From contig NZ_CP029186.1 in assembly GCF_003096035.1 (NCBI RefSeq), positions 2,710,001-2,774,000 on the forward strand: DNA of 64,000 nt, read 5' to 3'. Source of the DNA: Flavobacterium album. Lineage in GTDB: Bacteria; Bacteroidota; Bacteroidia; Flavobacteriales; Flavobacteriaceae. Shown here in pieces: positions 58,019-64,000 of the stretch. A program made the position numbers and the translations under genes. The notes beneath the pieces are model-generated. The model searched no databases, was not told the DNA's origin, and saw nothing but the letters and a program-made list of their open reading frames with translations. Each line of letters begins with the position of its first letter. Position 1 is the stretch's first letter.

Positions 58019-58819
58019 TTATTCTACGTTGTAGTCATCCAGTACTTCTTCCTGATGCTCCGACGCTGATGCCGGAACGGGCAGCTGTGATGTGAATGGT
58101 GATGTCTCATCAAGCTGATATTGGAAATCACTTGTTACGTGAACGACGCCTATCCCTTCGGCATAATATTGAGTTGAGGTGAGGACATTTTGTTCGGGCA
58201 GTATAGTAATAGTGAGGGGGAAACCTTGAATATCCAATGTTGTTGATATTTTCAGTTGCAATGCAGTTTCCACTTTCTTTACGTTTGTATAATTGTGCCC
58301 GTTTACGCTATACGTTGCTAAGTCTCCTTTTGCGGTTGTTGTCAGTGTATAATCAAAATCGAGCGGATAATTCTGGTACGTCTGGCTGATAGTTCCGTCA
58401 ACCTGGTCAAGCATGGCATTAGCAGAAGCGCCTTCTTTAAATATTGTAAAATCAGTGATGGAAATGCTTATCGGGAAATCCTGTGAAAAAGGTATTGTTA
58501 CCTCACCTGAAACTATTAGTTCGTCACCTGCTACCCTCATAGCGTTATTGCTTAATGCGCCGGAAAAGAAACCATTGGGGAGGAATTTTGTTTTCAGTTT
58601 TTTATAGGTGTTGCTGCCTATAACGGTATCATTGGCTATATACAGTGAATCCCTACCGCTTCCAAGGTTTTCGCCTGCTACATCATATACCCAGTAGTTT
58701 CCGTTTGCCTGAGGCAAAAAATTAGTGATATTGCCGGTAGTGTTGTTATTGCTGTCGTCACTGGAACATGAGGCAGTAAAGAAGCCAAGGCTAAGTAATA
58801 AAAATCCGATTTTTCTCAT
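58019..58819 (-). CDS. Surface lipoprotein, unknown function
   Basis: The 266-residue protein has a lipoprotein signal (TASC, Cys18) followed by SSDDSNNNTT. This Ser-Asp-Asp tract matches the lipoprotein surface-export signal described for Flavobacterium and Bacteroides. The domain starts FLPQANGNYWVYDV and has segments GHNYTNVKKVETALQ and TQYYAEGIGVVHV that mirror segments in the lipoprotein at 12190-12924 (GHTYNDVIHSRIQQT, TDYWFAKNVGPVKI), indicating a distant family. Function is unknown. It is transcribed alone, divergent from aroC. Confidence 0.8.
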   Translation of the reverse strand: MRKIGFLLLSLGFFTASCSSDDSNNNTTGNITNFLPQANGNYWVYDVAGENLGSGRDSLYIANDTVIGSNTYKKLKTKFLPNGFFSGALSNNAMRVAGDELIVSGEVTIPFSQDFPISISITDFTIFKEGASANAMLDQVDGTISQTYQNYPLDFDYTLTTTAKGDLATYSVNGHNYTNVKKVETALQLKISTTLDIQGFPLTITILPEQNVLTSTQYYAEGIGVVHVTSDFQYQLDETSPFTSQLPVPASASEHQEEVLDDYNVE

Positions 58820-58980
58820 AGGGTTAGTTAATTAAGTTCCCGCGAATATAGCTATTTTTTAATAGCAATATGTTGTATAGTAAGTTATATGGAAATTTTA
58901 CGTCCTGTTTTGAAGCGTGTATCCTTAAATTATAAAAAGTAAGGCTTACTTTTGTTGGAACACATTTATAGTATAGCGTA

Positions 58981-60045
58981 ATGGCGGGAAATACATTTGG
59001 GAAATTATTCAGGCTTACAACATTTGGGGAGTCGCACGGTGCGGCAATTGGCGGCGTTATAGATGGTTGCCCCCCCGGGCTTATTGTTGATATGGATGCT
59101 GTGCAACGCGACCTTGACAGGAGGAAACCGGGCCAGTCAGCAATTGTATCGCAACGGAAAGAAAATGATGGGGTGCAATTCCTTTCCGGTATTTTTGAAG
59201 GAAAGACTACCGGGGCACCGATAGGTTTTGTTGTAAATAATACTAACCAGAAACCTGAAGATTATTCGCATATAAAAGATGTCTACCGGCCTTCGCACGC
59301 GGATTATACCTATGATAAAAAGTATGGTATAAGAGACTATCGTGGTGGCGGGCGGAGTTCTGCGCGCGAAACGATAAGCAGGGTGGTAGGGGGCGCTATA
59401 GCAAAGCAGCTGATGCCGGATGTAAAGATCAATGCTTTTGTCTCATCGGTAGGAGAGATATTTATTGATAAGCCCTACCAGGCACTTGATTTTTCATTGA
59501 CCGAAAGCAATGCTGTCCGTTGCCCTGACCTGGCTACTGCCAAAAAAATGGAAGACTATATTAAGGAGATACGAAAGGAGGGCGATACAGTAGGAGGGAC
59601 CATAACCTGTGTTTTGCAAAATGTCCCGGCGGGGCTTGGAGAGCCGGTATTTGATAAGCTCCATGCAGAACTGGGTAAAGCTATGCTTTCTATAAATGCC
59701 GTAAAAGGCTTTGAATATGGCAGCGGTTTTTGCGGGGCAAAAATGAAAGGCAGTGAGCATAATGATCTTTTTAATCCTGACGGAACCACAAATTCGAACC
59801 TTTCCGGAGGTATCCAGGGTGGAATAAGTAACGGAATGGATATCTATTTCAGGGTGGCTTTTAAGCCGGTAGCTACGATAATGCAGCAGCAACAAACAAT
59901 CGATGCCCATGGGAAAGAAGTAACCATGCAGGGAAAGGGGAGGCATGACCCATGTGTAGTACCCAGGGCAGTACCTATTGTTGAAGCGATGGCGGCATTG
60001 GTGCTGGCTGATTTTTTATTGCAAAATAAAATATACCAGGATTAA
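58981..60045 (+). CDS. aroC: Chorismate synthase
   Basis: The 354-residue protein converts 5-enolpyruvylshikimate-3-phosphate to chorismate with reduced FMN, the last step of the shikimate pathway. Hallmarks are [19 protein letters not shown] near the N-terminus, [12 protein letters not shown], and the late segment [17 protein letters not shown]. Length and motifs are complete. A TACTTTTG box at 58947-58954 lies 26 bases before the ATG. No other aro gene is adjacent. Confidence 0.97.
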   Translation: MAGNTFGKLFRLTTFGESHGAAIGGVIDGCPPGLIVDMDAVQRDLDRRKPGQSAIVSQRKENDGVQFLSGIFEGKTTGAPIGFVVNNTNQKPEDYSHIKDVYRPSHADYTYDKKYGIRDYRGGGRSSARETISRVVGGAIAKQLMPDVKINAFVSSVGEIFIDKPYQALDFSLTESNAVRCPDLATAKKMEDYIKEIRKEGDTVGGTITCVLQNVPAGLGEPVFDKLHAELGKAMLSINAVKGFEYGSGFCGAKMKGSEHNDLFNPDGTTNSNLSGGIQGGISNGMDIYFRVAFKPVATIMQQQQTIDAHGKEVTMQGKGRHDPCVVPRAVPIVEAMAALVLADFLLQNKIYQD

Positions 60046-60215
60046 AAATTTGCAATCAGTTATTTATTATTAGCTAAGCTTTTCTTTACATGGACAGTAA
60101 TATTAAAGGATAATCAGAACATGACAATTCCCCGATAATAAAAGCCATATTAACTCAAAACTTATAAAAAAAATGGTTTTAACAGCCTTTTTATGATTAT
60201 TTTCCAGTTAATAAA

Positions 60216-60246
60216 GTTGGAACTGAATATATTTTTTCTATTTTTG
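60216..60246 (+). promoter_or_regulatory. Promoter of the first type A T9SS cargo gene
   Basis: GTTG (60216-60219), 19 bases, and TATTTTTG (60239-60246) match the Bacteroidota promoter. The leader before the ATG at 60270 is short and A-rich. Confidence 0.75.
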
Positions 60247-60269
60247 AAAAAATTAAAAAAACTATCATC

Positions 60270-61853
60270 ATGAAAAAACAATTACTTTTAGGTGCTTTCC
60301 TAATGGCATCTATGTTTACTGCGAAGGCGCAGTTAAGCGAGGATTTTGAAGGCACGGCATTCCCACCCGAAGGCTGGACTGTAGAAACTACAAACCCTGA
60401 TGCAACTTGGGAGCGATTTACAGGAAACAATTCGATTGGCGGAACCGGTTCTGCTGGTGTAGGATATGATTTTGACCAGGATGAATCGCTTATCTCACCG
60501 TCGTTTAACCTTGCAGGAGCGAACCCTGTACTTACATTTAATATTTTGATGGGTTATACATGGGGTGTAAATCCAAATAATAACTATGATGTTATCGTAT
60601 CTGTTTCAAACGATGGCGGAACTTCATGGGATCAGGTATGGGATGAGAGCGAGTTAGGTGTTTTTACTGATTATGATATTATTCCCGTTACAGTACAACT
60701 AGCTGCTTATTCGGGCGATGATATTAAGATCAAATTCGAATATGTTGGTAATGATGGTGATGTATTGATCATAGACGACATTGCTGTTGTTGCTTGTGCA
60801 GTGCCTTCAGGGTTTAGTTATTTAGATCCAGCTCCATCTTTGACAGCTGTTAACATAGGATGGGATGCCCCTGCAGGTTCTCCTGAAGGATACCAGTTCG
60901 AGTACGGCCCAAGAGGGTTCACACAGGGCGGTGCAGGTTCAATGATAATTAACCCTACATTACCTGCGGCGAATCTCACTGACCTTGATCCAAGCACTAT
61001 TTATGATTTCTATGTAAGGACTCATTGTGGTGGTGACGATTATAGTGAGTGGATAGGCCCTGTATCTTTCGCTACATTATTTGATGCTGTTACACCACCA
61101 TACAATACAAGCTTTGAAGAAAATAATCTTGATTTTGTAGGATGGATTGATGGCACGGATCCTGATGCAGGAGTTGAGCCTTGGGGCGTTAATGTTGCAG
61201 TAGAAGGCGACGCCACAGTTCAGGATGGTGCAAATTCATTATTCACATTTGCTCCAACAAATCTTGATTCAAATGCATGGTTATTATCAAGAGGTATCAA
61301 CCTTACAGGTGGAAGCCAGGTTACAGTTAGTTTTTGGGCAAGGAATTTACTTGGTCAAGGAGCTACAGGTTCTGCAAGCTATAATCTTACTGTAGGTAAT
61401 GCTCAAAATGCCGCAGCGCAAACAACAAATATCGCTACTGAAAATGATCTGTCTAGTACAACATTTGTGCAGAAAACATATACTTTCAGCCCTGCGACCT
61501 CAGGAGTGTACTACTTCGGTATAAACAACATATCACCATCGAATCCTAATGCTCAGGTATTATTGGTTGATAACTTCTCTGTAACTGAAATTTTGGGTAC
61601 AAAAGATGTACTAGCTTCGCAACTGTCAATATTCCCTAATCCTGCTACAAATGTTATCAACATTACAAACGCTGATAATATCCTTGTAAATGGTGTTGTA
61701 ATCGCTGATCTTAACGGGCGTACAGTTAAGTCGGCTAAATTTGACGGTGTTGCTGAAGCTCAGGTTAATATATCAGATCTTGCAAACGGTATGTATATGA
61801 TGACAGTTTCTTCTGACAAAGGTACAATGACTAAGAAAATTGTAAAAAACTAA
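60270..61853 (+). CDS. T9SS type A cargo protein with choice-of-anchor J domains
   Basis: The 527-residue protein has a signal peptide (about 1-20, ending AKAQ), a choice-of-anchor J (MAM-like) domain to about 170, a fibronectin-III-like domain (about 172-270), a second sandwich domain, and a type A sorting domain in the last ~75 residues. The latter has SIFPNPATNVINI, DLNGRTVK and the end GTMTKKIVKN. It should be exported by the T9SS and anchored or released at the surface. The next gene shares its signal peptide, FnIII, penultimate and sorting domains. Function is unknown; adhesion is a reasonable guess. Confidence 0.9.
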   Translation: MKKQLLLGAFLMASMFTAKAQLSEDFEGTAFPPEGWTVETTNPDATWERFTGNNSIGGTGSAGVGYDFDQDESLISPSFNLAGANPVLTFNILMGYTWGVNPNNNYDVIVSVSNDGGTSWDQVWDESELGVFTDYDIIPVTVQLAAYSGDDIKIKFEYVGNDGDVLIIDDIAVVACAVPSGFSYLDPAPSLTAVNIGWDAPAGSPEGYQFEYGPRGFTQGGAGSMIINPTLPAANLTDLDPSTIYDFYVRTHCGGDDYSEWIGPVSFATLFDAVTPPYNTSFEENNLDFVGWIDGTDPDAGVEPWGVNVAVEGDATVQDGANSLFTFAPTNLDSNAWLLSRGINLTGGSQVTVSFWARNLLGQGATGSASYNLTVGNAQNAAAQTTNIATENDLSSTTFVQKTYTFSPATSGVYYFGINNISPSNPNAQVLLVDNFSVTEILGTKDVLASQLSIFPNPATNVINITNADNILVNGVVIADLNGRTVKSAKFDGVAEAQVNISDLANGMYMMTVSSDKGTMTKKIVKN

Positions 61854-61876
61854 CTGGTAATTAGTCAGTTTTGATG

Positions 61877-61902
61877 AAACAGGCCTTATGGCCTGTTTTT
61901 TT
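61877..61902 (+). terminator. Terminator between the two type A cargo genes
   Basis: AAACAGGCC (61877-61885), loop TTAT, and GGCCTGTTT (61890-61898) form a 9-bp stem with a following T-run, so the two genes are transcribed separately. Confidence 0.9.
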
Positions 61903-61946
61903 TTTACATTTTTCGAACAATAACGCTTAAGATAATGTTTTTTCCT

Positions 61947-61954
61947 TATTTTTG
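61947..61954 (+). promoter_or_regulatory. -7 box of the second type A cargo gene
   Basis: TATTTTTG matches TAnnTTTG; the ATG at 61976 is 22 bases downstream. The same octamer at the same kind of distance precedes the paralogue at 60270. Confidence 0.6.
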
Positions 61955-61975
61955 GGAAAAATTAAAATTATCACA

Positions 61976-63487
61976 ATGAAAAAACAATTACTTCTTGGAG
62001 CTTTATTTTTAGGCTCCATTTTGACAGTGCAGGCACAAGACACTTGTGACACTGCTGCAGAACTTACAGAAGGTGTTACTGTAGTAGGTGCCATTAACGG
62101 TACATATCTTACATCTGCTAATGGTGGATGCTGGGGAACACAGGCTTCTGCTCCGAATGCAGAGTGGTACTATATCACGCCTGCAGAAAATGCAATGATC
62201 AGGCTTAATACCAATATTGCAGCCAATCCTGCAAATACAGATACAAGGATATCTGTATATACAGGAGATTGCGGTGCCCTACAGTGTTATAATGCAGCTG
62301 ATGACGTAGATGCTACAAATGGCCCTTTTTCAACTGACCTTACTTTTGCTGCAGAAGCAGGTACAACCTACTACATTGCATTTGACGACCGTTGGGCAGC
62401 AGTAAGTTTTAGCGTTGAAGTTACAATTACTCCAACTAGTTGCTTCCAGGTAGAATCATTTGGATATGCTGCAGACCCTACAGATACAACAGTATCAATA
62501 GGATGGGCAGCGCCTATAGGTAACCCGACAGGCTATATTTTTGAATACGGCCCTGTAGGCTTTACACCGGGTGAAGGTGAAATCTTTGAACTTACTGATG
62601 AACAAGTAGATCTTGACAACCTTACTCCAAGCACTGAGTATCAATTCTACCTTACTACAGTATGTGGTATTAATGGACAGACAGAAGCTATCGGACCAAT
62701 AGCTTTCAGCACACTTTTCGAGCCTGCAGACCTTCCGTATACATATGGATTTGAAACGCCGCTTCTTGGTGGTTGGACTGTAGAAACTGCTACCAGCGCT
62801 GGTGGCCCTTGGGATACTATGGCTGATGCAGATGCTAACTGGGAGCCACAAGAAGGTGAAACTGCAATGGGTGTTGGTGCATTTTCAGTAGCTGTAGATG
62901 CATGGTTGTTTTCAAGAGGTGTAAACCTTCCTGCTAATCAGCCTGTAACTATTACGTATTATCTACGTAAGAGAGTAGGAGCTGGTACTGGAGCTAACAA
63001 CAATGTTGTTGTTACTATCGGTTCAGAAGCTGCTTCTGCTGCACAAACTACAACTCTTGCAACTCACAACGCTTTCCCTACAACTGACAGCTGGACAATG
63101 CAGACAGTTACATTCACTGCTCCAACTGCAGGTACTTATTTCCTTGGTTTCCATAGCACTTCTCCAGCTCAGGCTGCTGCAAACTTTGGATGGATAACTC
63201 TTGACAATGTTTCATTCAACACTACCGCAGGTACAAATGATAACCAACTTTCTCAATTGTCTGTTTTCCCTAACCCTGCTACAAACGTTATCAACGTTGC
63301 TAACAATGCAGGTATCCTTGTAAACGGTGTTCAGATCGTTGACCTTAATGGACGTACAGTTAAATCTGTTAAGTTTGATGGTGTTACTGAAGCTCAGATC
63401 AACATATCTGACCTTGCTAACGGTATGTATATGATGACTGTTTCTTCTGATAAAGGAACAATGACTCAAAAAATCGTTAAAAACTAA
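61976..63487 (+). CDS. T9SS type A cargo protein, paralogue with a different N-terminal domain
   Basis: I take the ATG at 61976 (MKKQLLLGALFLGSILTVQAQ), which matches the paralogue's signal peptide; the frame from 61952 adds eight residues from a TTG. The 503-residue product has an N-terminal beta-sandwich with DTCDTAAEL and paired cysteines (pre-peptidase-type), then FnIII-like, sandwich and type A sorting domains homologous to those of the 527-residue neighbour. The sorting domain ends GTMTQKIVKN. Codon use is highly biased toward T-ending codons, like rpsA and sucD, so it is likely very abundant. Function is unknown. Confidence 0.9.
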   Translation: MKKQLLLGALFLGSILTVQAQDTCDTAAELTEGVTVVGAINGTYLTSANGGCWGTQASAPNAEWYYITPAENAMIRLNTNIAANPANTDTRISVYTGDCGALQCYNAADDVDATNGPFSTDLTFAAEAGTTYYIAFDDRWAAVSFSVEVTITPTSCFQVESFGYAADPTDTTVSIGWAAPIGNPTGYIFEYGPVGFTPGEGEIFELTDEQVDLDNLTPSTEYQFYLTTVCGINGQTEAIGPIAFSTLFEPADLPYTYGFETPLLGGWTVETATSAGGPWDTMADADANWEPQEGETAMGVGAFSVAVDAWLFSRGVNLPANQPVTITYYLRKRVGAGTGANNNVVVTIGSEAASAAQTTTLATHNAFPTTDSWTMQTVTFTAPTAGTYFLGFHSTSPAQAAANFGWITLDNVSFNTTAGTNDNQLSQLSVFPNPATNVINVANNAGILVNGVQIVDLNGRTVKSVKFDGVTEAQINISDLANGMYMMTVSSDKGTMTQKIVKN

Positions 63488-63510
63488 TTATAGTTTTTCA
63501 GATAAATTAA

Positions 63511-63535
63511 GAAGCCTCCGCATTGCGGAGGCTTC
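63511..63535. terminator. Bidirectional terminator
   Basis: GAAGCCTCCGC (63511-63521), loop ATT, and GCGGAGGCTTC (63525-63535) form a perfect 11-bp stem with T-rich flanks, separating convergent genes. Confidence 0.85.
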
Positions 63536-63567
63536 TTTGTTTTATGACATAGTTATTTTAAAATAAA

Positions 63568-63981
63568 TTATAAAAACTTTGCTTTCATCTCAGGTGTCGG
63601 TATCATACAGGCCTCTTTTTTGCCATACCATTTATAACGATTTTTTGCTATATAATCATATACCCTGTTGGAAAGCCATTTCGGCAGGATCAAGAACATC
63701 CCCATCAGTATGAAAAAGCCACCAAGCTTTTTTGCAATTTTTATAGCAGCTTCTGCTTTATAATAATAAGCATGACCTGGATCGTATAAAATAATAGAAT
63801 CAGTTTTTGAAGTATCAATGCCAATATGGTTTATGATCTGCTGGCCCAGTTCCGATTGTATCGCCACAAAACGGAAAATATCTTTCCTGTCACGTTTGAT
63901 AATAAATTGTACCGTGGCATCGCAAAGGTTGCACACGCCATCAAACAATATTATCTTTTTATCTTTAGGAAGGTTATCCAT
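63568..63981 (-). CDS. DCC-family thiol-disulfide oxidoreductase-like protein (DUF393)
   Basis: The 137-residue protein belongs to the DUF393/DCC family, named for the N-terminal DxxCxxC motif, here Asp14, Cys17 and Cys20 in FDGVCNLCDATV. The fold is thioredoxin-like; the predicted activity is thiol-disulfide exchange but it is not demonstrated for most members. The C-terminal segment contains a hydrophobic stretch (GGFFILMGMFLILPKWL) that may associate with the membrane. It is convergent with the T9SS cargo gene. The start is the ATG at 63981, close to the window end. Confidence 0.9.
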   Translation of the reverse strand: MDNLPKDKKIILFDGVCNLCDATVQFIIKRDRKDIFRFVAIQSELGQQIINHIGIDTSKTDSIILYDPGHAYYYKAEAAIKIAKKLGGFFILMGMFLILPKWLSNRVYDYIAKNRYKWYGKKEACMIPTPEMKAKFL

Positions 63982-64000
63982 TTTATTTCCTTACTGCTTC

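Overview
The window is a 64-kb stretch of chromosome from a member of the Bacteroidota, most likely a Flavobacteriaceae (Flavobacterium-like) species. The evidence is a type IX secretion component (porQ), cargo proteins with both type A and type B C-terminal sorting domains, an lpxC-fabZ gene fusion, -7 boxes of the form TAnnTTTG, and weak or absent Shine-Dalgarno sequences. I see no rRNA, tRNA, CRISPR array, prophage or complete insertion sequence. Most of the window is ordinary chromosomal backbone; the accessory material is small toxin-antitoxin loci, palindromic repeats and secreted or lipoprotein genes.

Layout. (1) 0-1.5 kb, minus strand: an alpha/beta hydrolase, an MsrB lipoprotein and the first codons of a second MsrB. 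(2) 1.5-9.7 kb: an alpha-glucan operon (GlgE, maltokinase, GlgB, GH31 alpha-glucosidase) with palindromic repeats in its gaps. (3) 9.7-14.4 kb: an M48 metalloprotease lipoprotein, a UMF1-type transporter and two lipoproteins that share their N-terminal anchor. (4) 14.5-20.3 kb: lon, porQ, cmk and a nucleoside transporter. (5) 20.4-27.3 kb: two interspersed repeats and a pair of giant paralogous adhesin-like proteins with type B sorting domains. (6) 27.4-32.1 kb: rpsA, small secreted proteins and a decayed zeta-toxin locus with an intact small partner. (7) 32.3-41.1 kb: HD phosphohydrolase, then the lipid A operon lpxD, lpxC-fabZ, lpxA with efp, a porin, a second LpxD-like gene broken at an A7 tract, an NTF2-like gene, and sucD. 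(8) 41.1-48.6 kb: a ParDE pair and a DNA-repair/stress island (LigD, Ku, a DUF6766-like membrane protein, a DUF892 ferritin-like protein with a histone-like tail, and a deoxyinosine/uracil-type DNA glycosylase). (9) 49.2-57.8 kb: DUF4468-like protein, OmpA lipoprotein, glycosyltransferase, an isolated HsdR-N-type nuclease domain divergent from holA, an AraC-DinB-GNAT operon, ettA and a beta-barrel protein. (10) 58-64 kb: a lipoprotein, aroC, two tandem type A T9SS cargo proteins and a DCC-family protein.

Functional threads. The GlgE, maltokinase and GlgB genes can build branched alpha-glucan from maltose, but no TreS is present in the window. PorQ and the four CTD proteins belong to one secretion route, although the cargo genes are scattered. 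The lipid A genes form a tight run. Ku and LigD should make a two-protein end-joining system, and their neighbours look like stationary-phase or oxidative-stress genes. Two genes are broken in this sequence: the zeta toxin (internal deletion with frameshift) and the second lpxD homologue (one extra A in a homopolymer). The nearest thing to an undescribed system is the Ku/LigD neighbourhood, in which three adjacent proteins carry lysine-rich low-complexity segments and three genes share the same start context.
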